Of a stretch of DNA of 5,166 bases, positions 1-5,166 are shown one piece after another; within the stretch, counting starts at the first letter, position 1, and each line of letters opens with the position of its first letter. The notes below the pieces were generated by a model. It was not told the origin of the DNA. It worked only from the letters and a program-made list of their open reading frames with translations, and did no database searches. The DNA is from Candidatus Lambdaproteobacteria bacterium (GTDB taxonomy: Bacteria; SAR324; NAC60-12): contig DTUH01000001.1 in NCBI GenBank assembly GCA_012964265.1, positions 1-5,166 of the forward strand, written 5' to 3'. The position numbers were made by a program, and so were the translations under genes.

Positions 1-506
1 AAACCAGTAGTCCGTAAAGCCAGAGGAAACTTCCGGTGAGATCAAAAATCCATCCTGACAAATAAATTCCTGAGGCACTGAAACCAAAACCCAGCAAAAA
101 TTTCATGCCGAAAACCAGTCCGTGCCTGTGACTTGGAGCATAGCGGACAAGTAAAGTAGTCTCTACGGGTAAAGCACCTGTGCTTAAAAAAACTACAAGC
201 ATCATAATCAAAACCAGTGGCATTTCGGTGAGTTGACTGGCCAGAGCGACAAGCGGCTCCTGTGCCGTAAAAAAATATTTCCAGGAGAGTCGTTTTGCTC
301 CATCTATCGCCCAGCCAACCTGCAGGTATAGCTCCAGCAGCAAAAATAAATGCGGCTGCAACAGCCAATGCAGCCAATTCCTTGAAGCTCAACTCCATTT
401 CCACTTCCAGGGCAAGAAGGACGGTTGGGAAAAGCAATGTGAGCAAATGGCAAAGCGTGTGCCCTGCAGAAGCAAAACCGATGGTTGTTGTTTCAGAATT
501 TTTCAT
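1..506 (-). pseudogene. MFS transporter remnant: internal deletion plus frameshift, runs off left edge
   Basis: This was probably a 12-helix major facilitator superfamily permease of the inner membrane; its substrate cannot be inferred. The ATG at 506 opens a frame with TM1 (residues about 10-33), TM2 (about 44-62) and a classical MFS motif A between TM2 and TM3 (GWLGDRWSK, residues 63-71), then the start of TM3 (LLEIFFYGTGAA). After about residue 84 (near position 255) this frame becomes Cys/His/Arg-rich nonsense and stops at 42. The frame shifted by one base, followed from about 265 to the left edge, instead reads as MFS C-terminal sequence: a helix with PLVLIMMLVVFLSTGALP, then ETTLLVRYAP, a glycine-rich helix GMKFLLGFGFSASGIYLSGW and the start of a last helix (SFLWLYGLL). 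Helices 3 to about 9, roughly 200 residues, are therefore missing and the parts are out of frame. No clear Shine-Dalgarno precedes the ATG. It lies 56 bases downstream of the membrane-protein gene at 563-937, probably in the same transcript. Loss of function is inferred; an assembly error is the alternative. Confidence 0.75.
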
Positions 507-562
507 AAAAATTAATTGTTCAGCTAAGCTGTTTCAGTTTATTTCTGTTCTTTTTTTACTTT

Positions 563-937
563 TCACTTCTCGTCATCTTCTACATCCTGCTGTTTGGTTG
601 CAAGCACTTTATCCAGATCGCTTTTCAATTTTTTCAGATGGTATTCTTTATTCAGTGAAATGTGAATAATGGCAAAAAGAGTTGCAACCGGAGAGGCAAC
701 TGCATAACCATACCGGTTTATCAAGTACAAATCAAAAAATAGAGCTCCAGTTTCAAGAAATTTGACCAGGTCAAAAATCAAACGGTGGCGCAGCACAAGC
801 CACAGTGACATTGCATGAGCTACAACAGTTAAAACTGCAGTCCCGATCCAGATGTATAATGCAAGGTCCAGTGTTGCCAATCCGAGCATCAAGGTCAATG
901 ATGCAGTGAGCGCTCGTTCGATTGATTCATTTGACAT
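563..937 (-). CDS. Small four-helix membrane protein of unknown function
   Basis: I do not recognise this 124-residue protein. Hydrophobicity suggests four membrane segments at about residues 8-29, 32-50, 54-73 and 77-95. After them comes a charged, probably cytoplasmic tail (NKEYHLKKLKSDLDKVL, then an acidic DVEDDEK end) that could form a short amphipathic helix. There is no signal peptide beyond the first helix and no cysteine or catalytic motif. The ATG at 937 is the first start in the frame near a good upstream promoter (993-1022), but no strong Shine-Dalgarno is visible just before it. The MFS remnant follows 56 bases downstream on the same strand, so the two may once have formed a two-gene membrane operon. 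The long uninterrupted frame with membrane-like composition, plus the promoter, argue that it is a real gene; its role is unknown. Confidence 0.65.
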   Translation of the reverse strand: MSNESIERALTASLTLMLGLATLDLALYIWIGTAVLTVVAHAMSLWLVLRHRLIFDLVKFLETGALFFDLYLINRYGYAVASPVATLFAIIHISLNKEYHLKKLKSDLDKVLATKQQDVEDDEK

Positions 938-992
938 AATTTTGTAGACAGAAAAACATTTCTGATTGGATTAGGCAATTGAGAACAGCCTT

Positions 993-1022
993 ATTCTAAA
1001 TTGATTAACGGCAAAGAGTCAA
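993..1022 (-). promoter_or_regulatory. Sigma70-type promoter for the minus-strand membrane-protein gene
   Basis: Read on the minus strand there is a -35 box TTGACT (1022-1017), an 18-base spacer, and a -10 box TAGAAT (998-993). Each box matches its consensus at five of six positions. Transcription would start near 985, giving a leader of about 50 bases before the ATG at 937. It points away from the DUF3015 operon, so 938-1143 is a divergent control region. Confidence 0.55.
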
Positions 1023-1088
1023 ATGACTATTACTGAACTTCTGTAAGAAAGGCCAATCAATTGCACCCCAAAAAGAGTCAATCAATAC

Positions 1089-1116
1089 TTGACAATGAAA
1101 ATTGTTGCTTGATGAT
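1089..1116 (+). promoter_or_regulatory. Candidate promoter of the DUF3015 pair
   Basis: A perfect -35 box TTGACA (1089-1094) is followed after 16 bases by GATGAT (1111-1116), a four-of-six match to a -10 box. The start site would lie near 1123, leaving a leader of about 20 bases that holds the ribosome binding site. A short dyad, ACAAT-GAAA-ATTGT (1092-1105), overlaps the -35 box and could be an operator, though it is short enough to be chance. The weak -10 makes this call moderate. Confidence 0.4.
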
Positions 1117-1133
1117 GGTCGTTATCACGAAAA

Positions 1134-1139
1134 TGGAGG
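1134..1139 (+). promoter_or_regulatory. Ribosome binding site deciding the start at 1144
   Basis: TGGAGG lies four bases before the ATG at 1144, a close but workable spacing. It selects this ATG over an in-frame TTG at 1102, which would add 14 residues ahead of a perfectly formed signal peptide. Confidence 0.6.
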
Positions 1140-1143
1140 GTTT

Positions 1144-1593
1144 ATGAAAAAATACAGTCAAATTGCACTTAGCGGAGTTATCTGGAGTTTTTCTGTCTCT
1201 GCAGCATTTGCATGTCACAGCAATGACCTGGGAGCTCCCTTTAAAGGACATCATGAATATGGCAAATCTTCCGGAATACTACAGTACACCGAAAACATTA
1301 CCGTCAGCACATCAACCTTGACCAGTTGCGATTTTTACACAGCATTTCTGGAAAAAGAATATGATAACATTGCAGAACAGGCGGCTCAAGGTCAGGGAAT
1401 GCATCTAAATGTAGTGGCAGACTATGCAGGCTGTCCGGCAACTCTGACTGGGGAATTCGGATATGCCATGCAGAACAATTTCGAACAACTTTTCAGCAAA
1501 AAAAGCCCCGCCCGTTCTCATCGGCTGCGGCAAGAATTAACCGTGATGATTAGAAGCACACCAAAACTTCAGCAAACCTGCAACAGCATCTGA
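1144..1593 (+). CDS. Exported DUF3015-like protein, first of a tandem pair
   Basis: This is a 149-residue protein of unknown function, probably periplasmic. Residues 1-23 form a Sec signal peptide: MKK, a hydrophobic core, then AFA before Cys24. The motif is AxA-like for signal peptidase I; the Phe at -2 does not fit a lipobox. The mature protein has Cys24, Cys62, Cys97 and Cys146, suggesting two disulphides. The core STSTLTSC, then AAQGQGMHLNVVADYAGCP (residues 81-99), resembles the DUF3015 family pattern of an STS-rich strand followed by a GQGEHL-type helix ending in Gly-Cys; this assignment is from memory. The start is set by the ribosome binding site at 1134-1139. The next gene starts 12 bases after its stop and encodes a protein of identical length with all the cysteines in register, so the pair arose by tandem duplication. 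No enzymatic residues are evident, so a structural or binding role is more likely. Confidence 0.8.
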   Translation: MKKYSQIALSGVIWSFSVSAAFACHSNDLGAPFKGHHEYGKSSGILQYTENITVSTSTLTSCDFYTAFLEKEYDNIAEQAAQGQGMHLNVVADYAGCPATLTGEFGYAMQNNFEQLFSKKSPARSHRLRQELTVMIRSTPKLQQTCNSI

Positions 1594-1594
1594 C

Positions 1595-1601
1595 GAGGAG
1601 G
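1595..1601 (+). promoter_or_regulatory. Strong ribosome binding site of the second DUF3015-like gene
   Basis: GAGGAGG lies four bases before the ATG at 1606, in the 12-base gap after the previous stop codon. It indicates independent, efficient initiation on a shared mRNA. Confidence 0.7.
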
Positions 1602-1605
1602 AACT

Positions 1606-2055
1606 ATGCGGAATTTGATTCAAAGAATGCTGACCTTTTTGCTTGTTTTTGCAGTTTGGTTGACCGTTGCCCATGCCTGTCATGAAGAGAAAACTGACTG
1701 GCTTTCCGGACACAAAGACAAATTTAGTAAAAATGCAATCACCATAGCCACCGAAGATACGTTGGCAATCACTTCAACAAGCACTTCTTGTAATGCCTAT
1801 ACCTTTTTCCTGCATAAAAAATACGATCAGGTTGTGGAAAATGCAGCACAGGGTACGGGCGAATATTTGAATGTGGTGGCAGCAAATCAGGGCTGTCCTG
1901 CTCAGTTTCACCAGGAATTTGGTTTGGCGATAAAAGCTCGTTATGGTACTATTTTTCAAGGCTCTTCCCGACATGAACCTCAGGTTTTGATTCGGCGATT
2001 TCAGCAGATCATCGAAAGCAATCCTCAGCTAAAACAGGCCTGCACCGGAGTTTAA
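1606..2055 (+). CDS. Exported DUF3015-like protein, second of a tandem pair
   Basis: This 149-residue paralogue of the upstream gene product is presumably also periplasmic. Residues 1-24 are a signal peptide with a long hydrophobic core (MLTFLLVFAVWLTVAHA) and an AHA cleavage motif just before Cys25. Cys62, Cys97 and Cys146 fall at exactly the same residue numbers as in the first copy, and the N-terminal Cys is displaced by one. By hand count 24 of 40 residues are identical over positions 61-100 (SC..YT.FL, K.YD, AAQG.G..LNVVA, GCPA). The N-terminal third and the segment around 110-135 have diverged strongly, so the duplication is old and the copies may bind different partners. Translation is probably coupled or at least co-transcribed with the first gene. 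The DUF3015 label is recalled from family features, not searched. The convergent DUF4105 gene begins its 3' end 135 bases downstream. Confidence 0.8.
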   Translation: MRNLIQRMLTFLLVFAVWLTVAHACHEEKTDWLSGHKDKFSKNAITIATEDTLAITSTSTSCNAYTFFLHKKYDQVVENAAQGTGEYLNVVAANQGCPAQFHQEFGLAIKARYGTIFQGSSRHEPQVLIRRFQQIIESNPQLKQACTGV

Positions 2056-2190
2056 AGCTAAGATAGTTAAAAATTGTCGAGGTGCGCTGTTGATAATTTC
2101 CAGGACTGGTACACAAAGATTTGAATCAAAGGGTTTTATAAGTTTATTTCACTTTACTGCTTGAACTATTCAGTTTATTCTCCCATCAGA

Positions 2191-4116
2191 TCACCAGTAA
2201 TAATTCAGCAGCATTCCAAATTCTTCACCTGCAATTCTACGCCAACTCATCCGGACATCCCAGCGTCGTGACAAAGTCCACTGTCCTTCCACACGCAAGT
2301 CTGATTCTGCGACTTCAGTACCTGTAACCGTTTGAGGAAATTTCGCTTCTGCTGAAACCCGCCATTCCCCTCCGTCAGAAATTCTGCTGCCAAGAACCGG
2401 AGCTACACCCAGGGCGTACTGTTTCTTGTCTGAAACACCTGCCTGTGCGAAAGTATCCAGCAGTCCAAACAGAAGGATGTTGTTATCCCAGAGCATTGCT
2501 TTTCCCCAACCAACATTGAAGCGCAAAACTCTGCATGAACTACAGTTCAGATCACGTTGCTCTAAAGCAAAACGAGTCTGCCATGAAATTCCGGAAGTCT
2601 GAGGCAGATCGGGAAGGTTGACATCAAACGTGCGTAAATTAAAAAACTCCAACATATTCAGTTCTGCACCGTTTTTCCGTAAACGAAAGCGGGCGCTCAG
2701 TGTTTCAAGATGGGTGTTTGGCAAATGCCCGTCCGGGCGTCCCAGCAAATCGTGATAGGAACTGCGAAAACCCAGCTCCAATGAATTACCACTATGTGGA
2801 TTGTAAAAACTTCCCAAGCGAATTTGAACCGCAGGAGTTCCCTCGGTTGGTGGACTAAGACCGAAATCTTCGTCTTTAGGCTGTTCTATAATCGGCAACC
2901 GGCTCCGTAGCCGCAGCAAGTCAAACTTTTGTGAACGCAGGTCTTCATCTTTGTTCTCTGCCAAACGATAACCGTAATATTCGACTGCGGCATCAACTAT
3001 GCGTGCCTGAGTTGTTTCCGGAAGATCCTGAAATGCAGGCTTCTTCGACACTTCCGGTTCAGCTATAAGTTTTCCCACCCAGAGCCTTTCCCGGTCAGGC
3101 AATTGTAACATCCGTATTTCAAGCCGCCTTTGCCGGGAAGGAATTAAGCGTATGCGTTTAACCAAAGGTTCTCCGCGATTTTTCATTTCTTTCAGTCGAA
3201 GAAACGCATCCAGCGTAATCCTCCAGGGCACCCACGAGGAATTGAAACGAGTTTCATCCCAGGCATGATCCAGTAAATCCGTAAGTCGGAAAACGCAATT
3301 GTCTGTCAAAAAGTAGTAAGGGAACTTCACCTTTCCGGCGAGCAGTTCCCAGGCATGAAAAATGACACGACGCTGTTGTTCCCGATTCAGATTCAATTCA
3401 TACTCCCACAAGTCACGCAGCTCAGTTTCTCCGTACTCGTGGTGAAAATTATAAAATTGCTGATCCGCATATTTTCCCAGATAGCCTCCGCTGAGTCCCT
3501 TGAAAAGATAGGCGATGCTGCTGTCTTCCGGATCGACTACAGCTCCGTAACTGAAAGTTGGAGCCAGTAAATTTCGTCCCTTATAATCCTCACTGTAGTT
3601 GAGTCTCAACAGGGCGTGTCCGTACATAGATGCCGGATTGCCCATAAAAGCGGAAACAAAAATCAGGCTTAGTGAATCAACCTGCTGCAAATCTATCCAT
3701 TGCTCGAAACGACTGCAACGGACATTTGGCAGGGTGATTTCAGCAAAATCTAGTTTTGTTTTCAACCAGTGGAACCTGGCGATGAACCGGCATTGGGCAT
3801 GAGCATCCGGAGTACTTTCCACTGGAGAGAACAGTGCTTCCAGAGTCTTCCGTAGTTCTGCTGCCGGATTAACTTCTCCATCCGGATCAAGGAAGAAAGA
3901 GGTGCTTTGAATTTCACTGCGCCATTCTCCAACCATGGGAGTGTGTGCTGGAAAATGAAGCAGGCGCAACCAGTATGGATGCTGTGAGAGGCGTTGAATT
4001 TCTGCTTGTGTCCATGGCAAATTTTTCGTGCTGGATTTATTACCAAACGCAAATGAATTCCACAAGACCAACAAAGAAAAAATCAAATAACATAAAATTC
4101 GGCAGGTGTGCCGCAT
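2191..4116 (-). CDS. DUF4105 family exported protein with beta-rich C-terminal half
   Basis: This 641-residue envelope protein has no established biochemical function. Residues 1-25 are a signal peptide (hydrophobic LCYLIFSLLVLW, then SFAFG). The DUF4105 part (Pfam PF13387, also labelled Lnb N-terminal periplasmic domain) is recognisable from about residue 105 to 310. Landmarks are Cys109 and Cys134 flanking FIARFHWLKTKL and a likely disulphide; ASMYGHALLRLNY with His167; KGLSGGYLGKYADQQFY (206-222); EYGETELRDLWEYELNL; and TDNCVFRLTDLLD with Cys274. His167 and Cys274 sit where a papain-like Cys/His pair could lie, but catalysis is my inference. A basic, helical linker (about 310-420) leads to alternating polar/hydrophobic strands (about 428-641) that resemble an outer-membrane beta-barrel or beta-sandwich and end in LLNYYW, an aromatic C-terminus typical of barrel proteins. 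A CSSC pair occurs at 525-528. The first ATG at 4116 gives a well-placed signal peptide, although the preceding Shine-Dalgarno is weak. It is convergent with the DUF3015 pair. Confidence 0.88.
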   Translation of the reverse strand: MRHTCRILCYLIFSLLVLWNSFAFGNKSSTKNLPWTQAEIQRLSQHPYWLRLLHFPAHTPMVGEWRSEIQSTSFFLDPDGEVNPAAELRKTLEALFSPVESTPDAHAQCRFIARFHWLKTKLDFAEITLPNVRCSRFEQWIDLQQVDSLSLIFVSAFMGNPASMYGHALLRLNYSEDYKGRNLLAPTFSYGAVVDPEDSSIAYLFKGLSGGYLGKYADQQFYNFHHEYGETELRDLWEYELNLNREQQRRVIFHAWELLAGKVKFPYYFLTDNCVFRLTDLLDHAWDETRFNSSWVPWRITLDAFLRLKEMKNRGEPLVKRIRLIPSRQRRLEIRMLQLPDRERLWVGKLIAEPEVSKKPAFQDLPETTQARIVDAAVEYYGYRLAENKDEDLRSQKFDLLRLRSRLPIIEQPKDEDFGLSPPTEGTPAVQIRLGSFYNPHSGNSLELGFRSSYHDLLGRPDGHLPNTHLETLSARFRLRKNGAELNMLEFFNLRTFDVNLPDLPQTSGISWQTRFALEQRDLNCSSCRVLRFNVGWGKAMLWDNNILLFGLLDTFAQAGVSDKKQYALGVAPVLGSRISDGGEWRVSAEAKFPQTVTGTEVAESDLRVEGQWTLSRRWDVRMSWRRIAGEEFGMLLNYYW

Positions 4117-4162
4117 ATTTTTTTCACTTCATATTTGTTTCAAAGGACGTTGAAACTGAATC

Positions 4163-4194
4163 CCATTCTTGATTCCCAAGCGCACCTTTTTCAA
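4163..4194 (-). promoter_or_regulatory. Candidate promoter of the DUF4105 gene, proximal copy
   Basis: On the minus strand TTGAAA (4194-4189) is separated by 18 bases from AAGAATGG (4170-4163), whose AAGAAT could serve as a -10 box (four of six). The start site would lie near 4157, about 40 bases before the ATG at 4116. The same pair of boxes with identical spacing recurs 57 bases further upstream at 4220-4251. Either could be the active promoter. Confidence 0.3.
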
Positions 4195-4219
4195 AACAAA
4201 ACCAGCTCAACAGTTCTTT

Positions 4220-4251
4220 CCATTCTTAAGACACAGTACAGTAAATTTCAA
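4220..4251 (-). promoter_or_regulatory. Candidate promoter of the DUF4105 gene, distal copy
   Basis: On the minus strand TTGAAA (4251-4246), an 18-base spacer, and AAGAATGG (4227-4220) repeat the arrangement at 4163-4194. The spacer sequences do not resemble each other, so this is not a simple recent duplication. It may be a second promoter, a repeated regulator site, or coincidence. Confidence 0.22.
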
Positions 4252-4283
4252 AGTAGGTTTTATCGAAAGAGGAATCGTTTTTT

Positions 4284-4547
4284 TCATGAAGAACTTTTTT
4301 TATCACCACCCACATATACTTTGAATCCGTCTTCAAGGAGTCCGCGTAAACGTGGATTGTTTTTTGTTTTTGCTACTTCACATAATTTGCATCTGCAGTC
4401 TATGTGGTGAGTTTTTTGAAATTTCTTGAGCTTTAAACGTGATAAATCCTTACCGTCACCCTGCATCTCTTTCAACAATTTCTCAATTTGACGCATTGCC
4501 AATGCAAGGATTTGCTCTTGCTGACTTGGTGATTTCAGCTTAAACAT
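4284..4547 (-). CDS. Small basic protein with a CxCxxC cluster, function unknown
   Basis: I do not recognise this 87-residue protein. Residues 1-45 are predicted helical and charged (MFKLKSPSQQEQILALAMRQ, IEKLLKEM, LSRLKLKKFQK). The centre is a compact cysteine cluster preceded by histidines: THHIDCRCKLC, with His47, His48, Cys51, Cys53 and Cys56, a plausible small metal-binding or redox site. The tail (NNPRLRGLLEDGFKVYVGG) looks like a helix followed by a strand and then a KKSSS end. There is no signal peptide or membrane segment, so it should be cytoplasmic. The ATG at 4547 has no visible Shine-Dalgarno and only AT-rich sequence before it; Met18 is a possible internal start. It is divergent from hflC and lies upstream of the DUF4105 gene on the same strand, with 167 bases between. 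The organised Cys/His motif argues for a real gene, but the evidence is limited. Confidence 0.5.
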   Translation of the reverse strand: MFKLKSPSQQEQILALAMRQIEKLLKEMQGDGKDLSRLKLKKFQKTHHIDCRCKLCEVAKTKNNPRLRGLLEDGFKVYVGGDKKSSS

Positions 4548-4567
4548 AATTTATTTTTAAAATAATG

Positions 4568-4580
4568 GAGCCAAAGGCTC
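4568..4580. repeat. Short perfect inverted repeat between the divergent genes
   Basis: GAGCC-AAA-GGCTC is a perfect five-base stem with a three-base loop. It sits 20 bases upstream of the small Cys-cluster gene and just before the hflC promoter candidate. No U-tract follows on the plus strand, and no gene ends here on either strand, so it is not a convincing terminator. It may be an operator or a chance hairpin. Confidence 0.3.
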
Positions 4581-4596
4581 AGTTAACGAATTGAAC

Positions 4597-4625
4597 TTGA
4601 CAAGAATGCTCACATTATCGACAAT
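4597..4625 (+). promoter_or_regulatory. Sigma70-type promoter candidate for hflC
   Basis: A perfect -35 box TTGACA (4597-4602) is followed after 17 bases by GACAAT (4620-4625), a four-of-six -10 match. Transcription would start near 4632, giving a leader of about 80 bases before the hflC ATG. No gene precedes hflC on the plus strand in this region, so it needs its own promoter; this is the best candidate I see. Confidence 0.45.
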
Positions 4626-4711
4626 TAAGCATTGGAAAAAGTTTCCGCATTCACTTTGCCAAATTATTAACTCGGTTTCTACACTTTCATTTACTCAAAA
4701 GGGATATATTT

Positions 4712-5166
4712 ATGTCTGGAAAGCTAAAAAATTTTGGAGGAATTATAGTCCTCCTTGCTGTCGGCACCATTTACTTGAGCACATATATTGTTGACAAAAC
4801 TCAATATGCAATTGAAATTTTATTAGGTGATCCAGTTGACATTGTCATGGAGCCGGGGCTCAATTTCAAGATACCATTTGTAACTCGTATCATTTTTATG
4901 GAAAACCGCCTCCAGGATTATGATGCAGATCCCGGTGCAGTCTTCACCAAAGATAAAAAAGAAATGAAGGTGGATACATACTCAAAGTGGCGTGTTTCAG
5001 ATCCACTTAAATTTTATGAAACGGTACGGACTACTGCCGGTGCGCATACACGGCTGGATGATATTATCTATTCACAAACCCGTGAGGTTCTTGGACAGCA
5101 CACGCTGGTAGAAATAGTTTCCGGAAACCGCAGGGAAATCCGTGAAGCAATTACCATACGTTCAAG
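4712..5166 (+). CDS. hflC: HflC, SPFH-family modulator of the FtsH protease (3' end beyond window)
   Basis: HflC is an inner-membrane SPFH/prohibitin protein. With HflK it forms a large cage around FtsH and modulates degradation of membrane and regulatory proteins. The 151 residues visible are the N-terminal part of a protein that is about 330 residues in E. coli. A single membrane anchor (about 8-27, FGGIIVLLAVGTIYLSTYIV) is followed by the SPFH domain in the periplasm. Family hallmarks in order are EPGLNFKIPF (47-56), ENRLQDYDADP, VFTKDKKEMKVDTYSKWRVSDP (77-98) and the later DDIIYSQTREVLG...IVSGNRREI. These closely parallel the E. coli EPGLHFKIPF and KWRISD blocks as I remember them. The ATG at 4712 is chosen because AAAAGGGA (4697-4704) sits seven bases upstream and the anchor begins right after it. 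The usual partner hflK is not directly upstream: that side carries a divergent small gene. Confidence 0.93.
   Translation, partial: MSGKLKNFGGIIVLLAVGTIYLSTYIVDKTQYAIEILLGDPVDIVMEPGLNFKIPFVTRIIFMENRLQDYDADPGAVFTKDKKEMKVDTYSKWRVSDPLKFYETVRTTAGAHTRLDDIIYSQTREVLGQHTLVEIVSGNRREIREAITIRS

Noticed and set aside
42..255. Downstream part of the minus-strand frame that starts at 506
   Set aside because: Beyond residue 84 its composition (Cys, His, Arg, Phe rich) is unlike a membrane protein, while the shifted frame reads as good MFS sequence; it is an out-of-frame tail.
269..275. Run of seven T on the coding strand as a programmed frameshift site
   Set aside because: Slippage there would restore the frame but would still join TM2/TM3 to about TM9, which no normal MFS carrier has; decay or assembly error is simpler.
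521..531. CAGCTAAGCTG hairpin between the two minus-strand genes
   Set aside because: The effective stem is only about four base pairs, too short to call a terminator or attenuator.
295..669. Plus-strand 124-residue frame opposite the MFS remnant
   Set aside because: It is antisense to the transporter and membrane-protein genes, has low-complexity Ala-rich content and no ribosome binding site.
1102..1143. Upstream TTG start for the first DUF3015-like gene
   Set aside because: It would place 14 polar residues before the signal peptide and ignores the ribosome binding site in front of the ATG at 1144.
2071..2099. Possible terminator hairpin after the DUF3015 pair (AAATTGTC with GATAATTT)
   Set aside because: The stem is AT-rich with a G-U pair and a 13-base loop, and no T-run follows, so it is not convincing as an intrinsic terminator.
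3762..4052. 96-residue minus-strand reading frame inside the DUF4105 gene
   Set aside because: It overlaps the well-supported DUF4105 frame on the same strand and shows no domain-like features.
4591..4794. Plus-strand 67-residue frame overlapping the start of hflC
   Set aside because: It begins with TTG within the promoter region and overlaps hflC in another frame, with no ribosome binding site or recognisable content.

Overview
The window looks like a piece of a Gram-negative bacterial chromosome of moderate to low GC. Support comes from a DUF4105-type periplasmic/outer-membrane protein, two exported DUF3015-type proteins with Sec signal peptides, and the start of hflC, an inner-membrane SPFH protein. 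A proteobacterium or a proteobacterium-like lineage is likely, but no taxonomic marker is present and I cannot name a genus. I see no rRNA, tRNA, CRISPR array or insertion sequence. No gap between genes exceeds about 210 bases.

Layout from left to right: (1) On the minus strand, positions 1-506 hold the wreck of a major facilitator transporter. Its N-terminus (TM1, TM2, motif A) is joined out of frame to C-terminal segments, with the middle of the protein missing. (2) Upstream of it on the same strand is a small four-helix membrane protein (563-937). It has a good sigma70-type promoter at 993-1022 that probably also serves the transporter remnant. (3) A divergent intergenic region (938-1143) separates this from a plus-strand operon of two tandem DUF3015-like paralogues (1144-1593 and 1606-2055). 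These have the same length and the same cysteine layout. (4) Convergent to that operon is a large minus-strand DUF4105 protein (2191-4116) with a signal peptide, a His/Cys-containing periplasmic domain and a beta-rich C-terminal half ending in Trp. (5) A short minus-strand ORF (4284-4547) encodes an unrecognised 87-residue protein with a CxCxxC cluster. (6) Divergent from it, hflC starts at 4712 and runs off the right edge. It has its own promoter candidate and no hflK immediately upstream.

Functionally the centre of the window (1144-4116) is an envelope block: two small, probably disulphide-bonded periplasmic proteins facing a larger exported protein of unknown function. My recollection is that DUF3015 and DUF4105 genes are often neighbours in other Gram-negative genomes, so a joint role is plausible but unproven. 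HflC normally pairs with HflK to regulate the FtsH membrane protease and is probably unrelated to the rest. Nothing here is clearly a new defence or mobile system. The most notable items are the internally deleted transporter, the cysteine-patterned tandem pair next to DUF4105, and the unidentified Cys-cluster small protein.
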